A stretch of 39,641 nucleotides of DNA, taken from an uncultured Planctomycetota bacterium (GTDB lineage Bacteria; Planctomycetota; Phycisphaerae; UBA1845; Fen-1342). The notes beneath the pieces are model-generated. The model searched no databases. It was not told the DNA's origin and saw only the letters and a list, made by a program, of their open reading frames with translations. The position numbers were made by a program, and so were the translations under genes. The DNA lies in contig CAADGM010000206.1 of NCBI GenBank assembly GCA_900696535.1, positions 1 to 39,641 on the forward strand, written 5' to 3'. Positions 31,907-39,641 of this stretch are shown here, piece after piece (the first letter of the stretch is position 1; each line of letters begins with the position of its first letter).

Positions 31907-32201
31907 TGCGATTGGGCCGGACCTCTCGCGAGTACGTACCGACTCGCCTCACTCGTGGCTGTCCGGTGAACACCCCAAGGGGACGGGAAAACCCCTACAC
32001 GCGCGTGGGCGGATTTCCCCGAAGTTGCCGTCGCGTCCAGCAGTACCGGCAATCTAGAATGCGGTCGGGCCGAGAGAGCTTGCCGACAACTCGTGAGTAC
32101 CGAGTGGCACCGCCCCCCGGTGCGCACCGCATCTCTCCCTGGTCGTCGCTCGGGCCGGCGACCTGTTGACGACCCGCAACGCCATTGACTGGAGAACTCC
32201 C
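31907..32201. other. Intergenic region, probable promoter of the lipoprotein pair
   Basis: No gene. TAGAAT at 32055-32060 (5 of 6) is the best -10 candidate; no -35 at proper spacing. TGGAG before 32202 is the ribosome-binding site. Confidence 0.35.
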
Positions 32202-33926
32202 ATGCGCGCCCCTCATGGCGCCGTTCCATCCGGCCTGTCGCTGCTGCTCGCCATCCCGCTGCTGCCGCTGCTGTGCGCAGCCAGTTGCTGGGAGATAACG
32301 CCGCCGCCGCCAGGGGACGGCAAGGACAAGGCGCTGCTTGCACCGACTCGGGATGAGCTCCTGGCAATCCTGCAACACCATCGCAGCCTGGTCCTGCCGC
32401 GCGTCAGCGCCGCTGTCCGGGCCGACGTTGAGGCCTTCGCAGCCCAGTTTCCGCTGGAATCTCCGGCCGGCCTGTTGCCGATCGAGCCCACCGGCGGCTT
32501 TGACGAGTCGGGAACGATGGGCTTCGAGATTCGCCGGCGGGACTGGGCGTATGCCCTGCACGGGGGCGTGTTCACGCTGGCGGCCGCGGGCGGAGGCCAG
32601 GGCTGGCTCGACGCAGGCTTCTGGTGCTACCTCGAGGCCACCCTGCTCAATCCGGACGAGCCCGATCATCTTGCGAACGTCGGTTTTCACCTGAATGCGC
32701 GGCACGAGTGCCGCGACGCCGCCCGCGTACTGGCCTATGCCCGCGCGATCGATGCATCGCACCAGGCCGTGCTCAACAACCTCGGCTACGCGCACGCCGC
32801 GTGCGCAGAGTTCGCCCGCGCCATCGAGGCAACGATCGCGGCCAATGGGGCCGGCGCGGTCGAGGACGGGCGCCTCGAACGCCTCGCGGAGTACTACGAG
32901 GCGATCGGCGACTCCGAGCTCGCGCAGGCTGTTCGCTCGCGCGCGGATCGCGAACTCATCCCACCAAACCAGTGGAGCCTCGCCCAGCTCTCCGCGTGGC
33001 AGGCAATGTACGACCAGTTCATCCGCGAACTGATGGACCGCGATCTGGCGGCCCTCGAGGCCGCCAATCCTGAGCGAGGCCGGCTCGCGGACCAGTACGC
33101 GGAGGACGGTCGGCGTTTTGACGAGGCGATGGAAGCGTGCCGCAAGGTGCCAGTGCCGGTGCTCTGCGAGCCCGCGCTGATCGTCTTGCGCGAGATGCAC
33201 TGCGGTTGCATTCCGAGTGCGCACTTGGCCTTCCTGGCCGGTCGGGCGAATCATCACGCGCGGATTATCGCCCTGGAGATGGCGACCGAGACGCACCTGT
33301 GGGCGATCGCCGCGGAGTTCCGGTCGCGTGGCGTGGCGTTCCTGGAGCGGATCGCCACGCTATCGGATGCGGAGCGCGCCGCGGTGGCCAGGCGGTGGGA
33401 AGAACTCGTTCTCGTTGGGCCGCTCACGCACAGGAAAGTCGCCATTCCCGAAGCGCTCGATTTCGCGCGCCGGGACCTTGCGGAGCGACACCAGGCACTC
33501 CGAGACCAAATGGCATTCGGCTGCGAGCCGGTTTCAACGCAGACGTGCCCGCAAGGCCTACCCACCGCGTTCACGATCAACCTCGGGATCGCCTCGGCCG
33601 TCATCAACACGAATGGAACAGTCAGCGTATCTATCGGCGGCGGAACACGGGTCGAGGTGCAGTACGACGTGCATACGGGGCTGAGCGGCGTCGGCGTCGC
33701 GGTCGGCATCAATCTCGGGCCGCTCCTGGAGGGCGGCGTGTACGTCACGCTGCGTGACGGCGAGGCCGAGATTGGAGCGACGCTCGGCGCCAGAGTCGAC
33801 TCCCCGGTCGCGCCTGGCTCGACCACGCTTGCCAATCCCAAGCTGATGCTCTGGCAGAACCAGCGCGTCGAGCAGGCGGGACGCTGGTCCGGCTCGGCGA
33901 TCACGAACGTCCAGGGGGCCAACTGA
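32202..33926 (+). CDS. Secreted TPR-like protein of unknown function
   Basis: 574 residues. A signal peptide (1-27) ends in LLCAASC, which may be an atypical lipoprotein box; a proline-rich linker follows. Residues about 135-240 contain TPR-like helical repeats: YLEATLLNPDEPDHLANVGFHLN and YARAIDASHQAVLNNLGYAHAACAEF. A long helical middle region follows. The last 130 residues are beta-rich with many Gly and Val (INLGIASAVINTNGTVSVSIGGG). TGGAG lies 7 bases before the ATG. The stop is 41 bp before the DUF4091 lipoprotein gene, so the two form an operon. I recognise no enzymatic motif; a scaffolding or binding role for the partner is a guess. Confidence 0.72.
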   Translation: MRAPHGAVPSGLSLLLAIPLLPLLCAASCWEITPPPPGDGKDKALLAPTRDELLAILQHHRSLVLPRVSAAVRADVEAFAAQFPLESPAGLLPIEPTGGFDESGTMGFEIRRRDWAYALHGGVFTLAAAGGGQGWLDAGFWCYLEATLLNPDEPDHLANVGFHLNARHECRDAARVLAYARAIDASHQAVLNNLGYAHAACAEFARAIEATIAANGAGAVEDGRLERLAEYYEAIGDSELAQAVRSRADRELIPPNQWSLAQLSAWQAMYDQFIRELMDRDLAALEAANPERGRLADQYAEDGRRFDEAMEACRKVPVPVLCEPALIVLREMHCGCIPSAHLAFLAGRANHHARIIALEMATETHLWAIAAEFRSRGVAFLERIATLSDAERAAVARRWEELVLVGPLTHRKVAIPEALDFARRDLAERHQALRDQMAFGCEPVSTQTCPQGLPTAFTINLGIASAVINTNGTVSVSIGGGTRVEVQYDVHTGLSGVGVAVGINLGPLLEGGVYVTLRDGEAEIGATLGARVDSPVAPGSTTLANPKLMLWQNQRVEQAGRWSGSAITNVQGAN

Positions 33927-33967
33927 GCCCGCACGTACTTCGCTTGGAATACGCGAGGGAGAACCTG

Positions 33968-36049
33968 ATGTGCTCAAGACTCGTCACGCTCGCGTGGGCA
34001 GGCTCGATGTCGCTGCTCCTCTCCGGGTGCTGCACCGCCTTTGACTGCAATTGCCCGTGGACGGCGGAGGACTGCGACGACGCATCCCCACTGCCACCGC
34101 TGGGCGGCGAGCTTGTGGACGTCAACTGGCCGCTCCCGCACGCCGGCTGCGGCAGCGCGCCAGCCGGCCCTAGCAAGCTGGTGGCCATCTGGGCCAACGA
34201 GGGCGGCGACAAGGTTGCCCGGCACGAGCGCCGGGCCTGGGGCAACCCGGCAGCCGTCCGAAACGCGGCCTGGAACGGCCAGCAGGTCACGCTCCTCGCC
34301 GCGCGGAACGAGGTGGTCAGCATCAACCTCGTACTCGAGGCGGGCGGACAGGACGTGCCTGGCGTCTCCGTCGCGCTCGACCGGCTGGAGTCCGACGCTG
34401 GCCAGGGCATCGGCTCGCTCCTGCCCGCCACGGCGGATGGCGTGTTCGACTGGACGCAGCGGCCCATCGAGCTCTTTCACGTGCGCTATCTCCAGATCCG
34501 CGGGCTGAGCCTCGTCTCGTACGATCTCTATGACGAGCGGCACCTGCCGGAGCGCTTCCGTCGTCCGTGGTCGGGCGAAGGCGAGGGCATCGGCGGCTGG
34601 GCCGATCGGCCCGACCATGACGCGTACTACCCGGAGATCGCCGTCCCGCTGGAACTGGTCGGCCGCTTCGATGTCCGCGCCGGTCGCAGCCAGTGCATCT
34701 GGATCGACGTCTACGTGCCGCCAGAGACGCCGGCGGGCGTCTATCGCGGCACTATCGCCGTGTGCGAGGACGGCGTGGCGACGCGGCAGGTCCCCGTCGA
34801 GCTGCGGGTGCGCGGCTTCACGCTGCCCGACACGGACGCCGCGAAAACGATGGTGTACTTCGGCTACGACGACGTGCTCTCTCGCTACGTGGGCGAACTC
34901 GAGAGCGAAGCGCACGCCGCGCGGCTCCGCAGGGTGCGCGACCGGCACTTCCAGCTCGCCCGGAGGCACCGGGTCCACCTGGTTGACGACAACCTGGGAT
35001 CCACGCCGTGGAGCCAGGACGCGCCGCACCCCGACTGGCTGCCGCGGCTCAGTGGAGCGCTCTACACGGCGGCGCGCGGCTACGCGGGCCCGGGGGCCGG
35101 GCGGGGCAACGACGTGTTCGCGATCGGCCCCTACGGAACCTGGAGCTGGCGCGGCGCCGGGCAGGCCGAGATGTGGGCTCGGACGAACGCCTGGGAGAGT
35201 TGGTTCCGGGCCAACGCGCCAGCCGTCGAACGCCTTCTCTACCTATTCGATGAGCCGGAACCCGCGGACTACTCGCAGGTCCAGCAGTGGGCCGCGTGGA
35301 TGGACGCCAATCCGGGCGTCGGCTCGGCCCTGCCGGCCTTCGTGACGCTGTCCGTGGTCGACGCGCTGGCGCATACGCCGAATGTGGACATCGCAGCGTC
35401 GTGGCGCACGCTCGGGTCGGCCGTGACCTGGGAGTCCGCCATCGCCGCGGTGCGCGCCGCGGGCAAGCGCGTGTACTTGTACAACGCGTACCGGCCACAC
35501 ACCGGGACGTTCGCGACGGAGGACGACGGCACCGCCCTGCGGCAGCTCGCCTGGGCCCAGTACAAGCACGGCATCGACCGTTGGTTCTACTGGGAGTCCA
35601 CTTACTACACGAACTTCCTGAGCGGTGAAGGTCCCGTCAATGTCTTCCAGCGGGCCCAGACCTTCGGCGAGAACGAGCGCTACGACCCCAGCGACGGACG
35701 GACCGGGTACCAGTACGCCAACGGCGACGGCGTGCTCTTCTACCCGGGCACCGACCGGGCGTTCCCCGACGAGTCGTTCAACGTGGCGGGACCGTTCGCG
35801 AGCTTGCGGCTCAAGCACTGGCGCCGCGGCTTGCAGGACGTTGAGTATCTCAAGCTGGCCGCGGCCATCGCGCCGCAGACGGTGCAGGCGCTCGTCGCGA
35901 AGATGTCGCCGGTCTCGCTCTGGGAGCACGGCGTGACGGACCCGGCCGACCCGACCTACGTGCTCGCTGCCACGTCCTGGCCGACTGCGGCCGACGCGTG
36001 GGAGCAGGCCCGGGTGGAACTCGCGACGATCATCGACGGCCAGCCGTAG
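33968..36049 (+). CDS. DUF4091 (GH123-like) lipoprotein
   Basis: 693 residues. The signal peptide ends in a perfect lipobox LLLSGC, so the protein is lipid-anchored. A beta-domain of about 300 residues leads into a barrel region ending with YLFDEPEP (D428, E429), the Asp-Glu pair typical of GH123 beta-N-acetylgalactosaminidases, and then the DUF4091 C-terminal part with YYWESTYYTNF-type aromatic residues, GDGVLFYPG and SLRLKHWRRGLQDVEYLKL. This strongly fits the GH123-like/DUF4091 group of putative surface glycosidases. GGGAG precedes the ATG at 33968. It is the second gene of a likely two-gene operon. The hexosaminidase activity is inferred from the D-E pair only. Confidence 0.85.
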   Translation: MCSRLVTLAWAGSMSLLLSGCCTAFDCNCPWTAEDCDDASPLPPLGGELVDVNWPLPHAGCGSAPAGPSKLVAIWANEGGDKVARHERRAWGNPAAVRNAAWNGQQVTLLAARNEVVSINLVLEAGGQDVPGVSVALDRLESDAGQGIGSLLPATADGVFDWTQRPIELFHVRYLQIRGLSLVSYDLYDERHLPERFRRPWSGEGEGIGGWADRPDHDAYYPEIAVPLELVGRFDVRAGRSQCIWIDVYVPPETPAGVYRGTIAVCEDGVATRQVPVELRVRGFTLPDTDAAKTMVYFGYDDVLSRYVGELESEAHAARLRRVRDRHFQLARRHRVHLVDDNLGSTPWSQDAPHPDWLPRLSGALYTAARGYAGPGAGRGNDVFAIGPYGTWSWRGAGQAEMWARTNAWESWFRANAPAVERLLYLFDEPEPADYSQVQQWAAWMDANPGVGSALPAFVTLSVVDALAHTPNVDIAASWRTLGSAVTWESAIAAVRAAGKRVYLYNAYRPHTGTFATEDDGTALRQLAWAQYKHGIDRWFYWESTYYTNFLSGEGPVNVFQRAQTFGENERYDPSDGRTGYQYANGDGVLFYPGTDRAFPDESFNVAGPFASLRLKHWRRGLQDVEYLKLAAAIAPQTVQALVAKMSPVSLWEHGVTDPADPTYVLAATSWPTAADAWEQARVELATIIDGQP

Positions 36050-36076
36050 CGCCCGGCGCGAGAAGCGTCGCGGAGG

Positions 36077-36113
36077 GACCGCGCGCGGCGGCTTGTCCGG
36101 CGCCCGCGCGGTC
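36077..36113. terminator. Hairpin between convergent genes
   Basis: GACCGCGCG (36077-36085) pairs with CGCGCGGTC (36105-36113); after one bulged base a further four pairs can form. It sits in the 70-bp gap between the DUF4091 and cytochrome genes and could stop transcription from both sides. No T tract. Confidence 0.45.
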
Positions 36114-36119
36114 GGCCCT

Positions 36120-39100
36120 TCAGGGGTAAACCGCGCAGGTCACGACGTTCGAGCCGGGATCGTAGGTCATCGTGGCGTGCGTCACGCCGGTGACGCAGAA
36201 CGTGAAGTCCGTTCGTCCGCTCTTCGGGCCGATGGTCAGCACGGCCACGCCGCTTGCGTTCGTGCTGGCGCTGCGCGTGCCGACGAAGTCGCCGGAGAAG
36301 ACGCCCGTCACGGTGGCGTCAGCGACGGGCTGTCCGGCATTGCTTACGATAGTCACCGTCGCGACGCCGTACTTCTGCCCGCCGCCGGCGTTGGTGACGC
36401 CGGTGACGATCGTGGCGACGTGCATCAGGCTGGTTGCTTGCGGCGTGGCGCTGGCCACGTCGCTGTACAAACTCTCGTTGCCGTTGGTGTCGGACGCGGT
36501 CACCGCGTAGTAATAGGTCGTGCCGTTGAGTACGGCGCTATCGACGTACTGGCTACCAGCCAGCAGCGCCGGGTTCACAGGGGCAAACGGCCCACCCGCC
36601 GAGGTAGCGCGGTAGACGGTGTAGCCGGCCAGGTCCGGCTCGGTGTTGTCGTCCCAGTCGAGCGTCACGAGGCCGTCACCGCCGATCGCGGCCAGGCCGG
36701 TCGGAGCCGCGGGCGGGACGGTGTCCGAGCCGGTGTATGCTGGCTGGAAGATTGCGACGTCGGCCAGGTCCACATCGTCGTCGCCCTCCAGGTCCTCGTA
36801 CTCGCACTCGGCGGCCACGGGCACCGTCGGCCCATGCAGGCAGTCCGACAGGAACTCGAAGTCCGCCAGATCGACGAAGCCGTCCTCGTTGAAATCCGCT
36901 GCCAGCGGCGGCTCGAGCGCAAGGGCGATCTGCGCCATCGGCTCCGGCGGGCACTTTCCGTTGGCCGCCCAGAGGTCGTAGAGGATCTGCCCGGCGTTGT
37001 TGGTCACGTTCTCGTCGCGCAGGAACTCGATGAACGCCTTGCTCGCCGTCTGGTAGTACAGCGTGACGACACAGGACGAGGCCGACCGCGGAATCCGGTA
37101 GAGCGTGTCATCCCAGTACTGCCCGTCGGCGTAGCTGTACCCGACCGGGGCGCCGCCGAACGAATCGTACGCCGCGTTGGTGAAGCCGCGTGGCGGGATT
37201 CGGTTGTCCTTGAGCACCGCGTTGTTGAGCGCGAAGTGGAACAGGGAGCCGTCCGGAAGCGTAGGAATGCCGGAGGTCGTCGGCTCGACCTCGTAGATCT
37301 TCACTTCCGCGTCGTGGGCCAGCGTCGCGGTGTCGGCCTCGTACCCGCCGGACTCGCCCACGAGATTCATCGCCTGGTCGTAGAAGCGGACGTTCAGCCA
37401 CAGTCGCCGGCCTTCGGGGTAGCCCGTGGGCAGCTTGTGGCCGGTCTGGTTCGTGACGGTCACCTTGAGCTTGCGGACCTGCTGCAGGGCGGCAAGGTCG
37501 GCGGCGTTCTGAAGCATGTATCGGGCGCGATTCACGCCCGCCTGGATCGCGACCGGGTCGACCATGTCGGGATAGAGCTGGGCCAGCAACGGCGGCAGCC
37601 AGGTGCTCCCGCCAGTCAGGTCGTGCAGCGGTAGATCGTTGCGGACGGGGGCCTCCGGCGAGTTGCAGCCTCTCCCGGTCACTGCCCGCATGTGGCAATC
37701 CTGGCAGGACGCGACGTACAGCCGATTGCCGCCGAACTGCGGCGCGTAGACCCCCTGCGGCGTGTTGTACTGGCTATGCAGCCACTCGCTGTACGTGCGC
37801 TCCACCACGCCAATGACGTGTGAGCCGAAGCTCGTCGCGGGCGCGTCGAACGCGTTGGGAATGTAGTTGCCATTGGCGTCGCGGGTGAAGGCGGGATTGC
37901 TGATGTCGTGGCACACTCCGCAAAGCGCGGCCTCGCGATGGAACGGCGACACGAGGATCGGGTGCCCGCTGACCGCGTCGGCGAACGGCCCACGGCGGGC
38001 ACCGGTCGGGTCGACGACGTACTGCGCCGTCGTGAACACGTTCGGGACCAGTTCGAGGGCCGCGAGTATCGCGATATCCTCGGCGGGATTCTCCGGCGCG
38101 TAGAAGGGATCGACCAGCCGGTGACACAGGTCGCAGGACACGCCGAACCGATCGGACGGCAGGATCTGGCTCCCGCTCGTCGGCACGGATCGTCCCCCGA
38201 GCCAGGCCTGCGGCACGTGGCAGCGCAGGCACAGGTCGCCGGAGTCGGGCGCGTCCTGGTTGGCGATGACCATCGCCGCCTCGAAGAGCGGGTTGATCGA
38301 CGCCTGGGCCATCATGCTGCCGCGCCAGTTGAATTGCGGCTCGACCGTCGGGTTGTAGCCGCCGTGGCAGACAGCGCAGGACTCGGGCGGGCTCAGCGGA
38401 CCGGTGCCGAGCGGCTGGGTTCCGGGCATGTCGAAGTCGCGCAGCGTCGTGGGAACGCGCCCGCCGGGCGGGGCCGCGACAGTGAAGACGGCATCGCTCA
38501 CGTCGAAACCGGTGTTATAGGCGTTGTCGATGGCTTCGACACGAAACCGCGCGAGCGCTGTTGGACGGTTGGCCACGAACCACGTGTAACTTCCCGAGTT
38601 GGGCAGGCTGCGCGCGACTGGGGAGTAGGTCGCGCCGTCGTCGAGCGAGACAAACAGGTTCACCCCCGCAATGCCGCTGGCGTCCGTGGCCGTCCATTGC
38701 ACGAGGAAGGAGCCGTTACCGTACAGCAGCTCGCCGCCGTTCGGCGCGATCACGAGCACTGTGGGGGGGGTCGTGTCCCCGCCGGCGAGCGGGACGAGGT
38801 AGTTCTGAATGTCGGCGATATTGACGTTGGTGACGTTGCCCACGTTGGCGGGCGTGAGTCCGGGAAAGGTGGGCGTGTTCGTGAAATTGAGCACGTCGGT
38901 CACCTCGACCTGCGTCGAGTACCCGTCGCTGTCCGGGTCCGCGTTCCGAATCGACCAGATCGCGTCTTGCCGACCCTGCGCCGTGTTTGGGAAGCTCGGC
39001 AGTGTCACACCGACAAGAACGCCGTAGGGGTTCCGCGTGCCGCCGCCCGTGAAGCGGTAGTGGCAAACGCCACAGTGCGTGGCCTGGCTCGGCACCGTGT

Positions 39101-39260
39101 CGAGCACCGAACCGACGGCGGTCGGATAGACGGCGAAAAACGCCGCGCGGTACTCCTGCTTGGCCAGCGCGCCGCCTGGCCCGAGGAGGAGCAGCGCAAC
39201 CAGGGAAGTGAGGCAAGCCCGGGTGCCCGACGCGATTCGCTCGGTGGCGGCTAGACGCAT
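36120..39260 (-). CDS. Secreted six-heme cytochrome c with dockerin-like, FN3 and Ig-like domains
   Basis: 1046 residues with a signal peptide (1-33). Six CxxCH heme sites are present: 63-67, 295-299, 344-348, 376-380, 447-451 and 519-523. Between the first and second is a beta-sandwich (about 165-262). The block around FNWRGSMMAQAS and RCHVPQAWL is shared by a group of multiheme proteins. After the hemes come a dockerin-like pair with ADFNEDGFVDLADFEF and GDDDVDLADV, a fibronectin-III-like domain (from PPAAPTGLAAIGGDG) and a C-terminal Ig/Big1-like domain. Heme attachment requires export and System I or II maturation. It may carry electrons outside the inner membrane, perhaps at the surface, since its tail looks like a carbohydrate-binding or anchoring region. 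AGGAG lies 8 bases before the ATG at 39260. Confidence 0.9.
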   Translation of the reverse strand: MRLAATERIASGTRACLTSLVALLLLGPGGALAKQEYRAAFFAVYPTAVGSVLDTVPSQATHCGVCHYRFTGGGTRNPYGVLVGVTLPSFPNTAQGRQDAIWSIRNADPDSDGYSTQVEVTDVLNFTNTPTFPGLTPANVGNVTNVNIADIQNYLVPLAGGDTTPPTVLVIAPNGGELLYGNGSFLVQWTATDASGIAGVNLFVSLDDGATYSPVARSLPNSGSYTWFVANRPTALARFRVEAIDNAYNTGFDVSDAVFTVAAPPGGRVPTTLRDFDMPGTQPLGTGPLSPPESCAVCHGGYNPTVEPQFNWRGSMMAQASINPLFEAAMVIANQDAPDSGDLCLRCHVPQAWLGGRSVPTSGSQILPSDRFGVSCDLCHRLVDPFYAPENPAEDIAILAALELVPNVFTTAQYVVDPTGARRGPFADAVSGHPILVSPFHREAALCGVCHDISNPAFTRDANGNYIPNAFDAPATSFGSHVIGVVERTYSEWLHSQYNTPQGVYAPQFGGNRLYVASCQDCHMRAVTGRGCNSPEAPVRNDLPLHDLTGGSTWLPPLLAQLYPDMVDPVAIQAGVNRARYMLQNAADLAALQQVRKLKVTVTNQTGHKLPTGYPEGRRLWLNVRFYDQAMNLVGESGGYEADTATLAHDAEVKIYEVEPTTSGIPTLPDGSLFHFALNNAVLKDNRIPPRGFTNAAYDSFGGAPVGYSYADGQYWDDTLYRIPRSASSCVVTLYYQTASKAFIEFLRDENVTNNAGQILYDLWAANGKCPPEPMAQIALALEPPLAADFNEDGFVDLADFEFLSDCLHGPTVPVAAECEYEDLEGDDDVDLADVAIFQPAYTGSDTVPPAAPTGLAAIGGDGLVTLDWDDNTEPDLAGYTVYRATSAGGPFAPVNPALLAGSQYVDSAVLNGTTYYYAVTASDTNGNESLYSDVASATPQATSLMHVATIVTGVTNAGGGQKYGVATVTIVSNAGQPVADATVTGVFSGDFVGTRSASTNASGVAVLTIGPKSGRTDFTFCVTGVTHATMTYDPGSNVVTCAVYP

Positions 39261-39342
39261 GGCGGGTCTCCTGCCTGTCAGTCGGCGTTGCAGCAGGCGG
39301 GGCAATGGGGCAACGCCGGAGGACCGACTTGATGGATGCACG

Positions 39343-39363
39343 GCGGCGGTCGAACACCGCCGC
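39343..39363. promoter_or_regulatory. Hairpin in the cytochrome leader
   Basis: GCGGCGGT, loop CGAAC, ACCGCCGC: a perfect 8-bp stem with a five-base loop, 83 bp upstream of the cytochrome ATG and just inside the transcript if the promoter below is right. Confidence 0.4.
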
Positions 39364-39375
39364 AAGCACGCCTCC

Positions 39376-39405
39376 ATAGTAGGTGGAACACACCTGCGAC
39401 GACAA
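39376..39405 (-). promoter_or_regulatory. Probable promoter of the cytochrome gene
   Basis: On the minus strand, TTGTCG (39405-39400), an 18-bp spacer and TACTAT (39381-39376). It predicts a leader of about 110 bases. Confidence 0.35.
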
Positions 39406-39517
39406 GAGTATCTGGAGGTTTCTTATCGGGTACCGAAGACGTGCGATTTGGCGGCGGGGCCGGGGCGGCGTGGGCGCTTGGGCGTCACGCGCAGCAGGCG
39501 ATCCGGCGCCGCGTGGC

Positions 39518-39641
39518 TCGGCCGCTTGCGCGGTCGGCTCGGATCGTGTCCGCCCGCTTGCGCGGTCGGCTCGGATCGTGTCCGACCGCTCGCGCGGTCG
39601 GCTCGGATCGTGTCCGACCGCTCGCGCGGTCGGCTCGGATC
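39518..39641 (-). repeat. 32-bp tandem array of GNRA-capped hairpin repeats, cut by the window edge
   Basis: Four copies begin at 39518, 39550, 39582 and 39614, exactly 32 bp apart. The last two are perfect stems CCGACCGC, TCGC, GCGGTCGG (minus-strand loop GCGA) followed by CTCGGATC; the first two have loop TTGC and one or two stem changes. This is the same core as at 6.4 kb, with a five-base private spacer. It lies upstream of the cytochrome gene and continues past 39641. Confidence 0.9.

Noticed and set aside
1..39641. tRNA, rRNA or insertion-sequence genes
   Set aside because: None of the intergenic gaps shows a cloverleaf, conserved rRNA segment or transposase-like protein that I could recognise.

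Overview
The window is GC-rich DNA that most resembles a planctomycete of the Phycisphaerae type. This is an inference from several family signatures: secreted proteins ending in tandem FDDID-type calcium-binding repeats, runs of DCNGNG-type repeats, a type II pseudopilin with an H-X9-DG motif, a DUF1571 protein, a short CxxC zinc ribbon fused to membrane helices, and a BatA-type membrane protein. I see no rRNA, tRNA, transposase, phage gene or CRISPR array.

Layout. At 1-4872 (minus) lies a sugar-use cluster: an exported GH31 glycosidase, an RbsC-type ABC permease, and the first 19 codons of a gene with an export signal. At 5071-8320 (plus) are a Cys/Met-metabolism PLP enzyme and an FAD oxidoreductase, separated by a repeat-rich gap. 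At 8617-11451 is a large secreted protein with a predicted C39-like cysteine-peptidase domain. At 12010-17406 is a compact regulon: a LacI-family repressor, an exported GH144-type glucanase and a cytoplasmic GH94 phosphorylase. Near-identical TGAAAGCGCTTTCA-type operators lie in front of both enzyme genes. At 17653-19992 is a secreted M14 zinc carboxypeptidase.

From 20.5 to 31.9 kb are mostly single genes: a DUF1571 protein, an alpha/beta hydrolase, an ACT-domain protein, a BatA/VWA membrane protein, a pseudopilin, a DUF362 protein, a zinc-ribbon membrane protein, an MddA-like methyltransferase with a 41-residue membrane protein behind it and a divergent TetR regulator, and a YjdF-like membrane protein. 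From 32.2 to 39.3 kb are two adjacent surface-protein genes, the second a lipoprotein with a DUF4091/GH123-like catalytic region, and a convergent six-heme cytochrome c with dockerin-like, fibronectin-III-like and Ig-like modules.

The most system-like unit is the LacI/GH144/GH94 regulon. The exported glucanase would cut a beta-glucan outside the cytoplasm, the phosphorylase would split the imported oligosaccharide with phosphate, and the repressor would sense the sugar. The most unusual non-coding feature is a family of hairpin repeats in three arrays (about 6.4, 11.5 and 39.5 kb). They share one 27-bp core with a compensatory base change in the stem and a GNRA-type tetraloop on one strand, but each array has its own spacer and period. 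A possible unannotated RNA ending at a T7 terminator (about 20.24-20.46 kb) and three possible leaderless starts also deserve attention.
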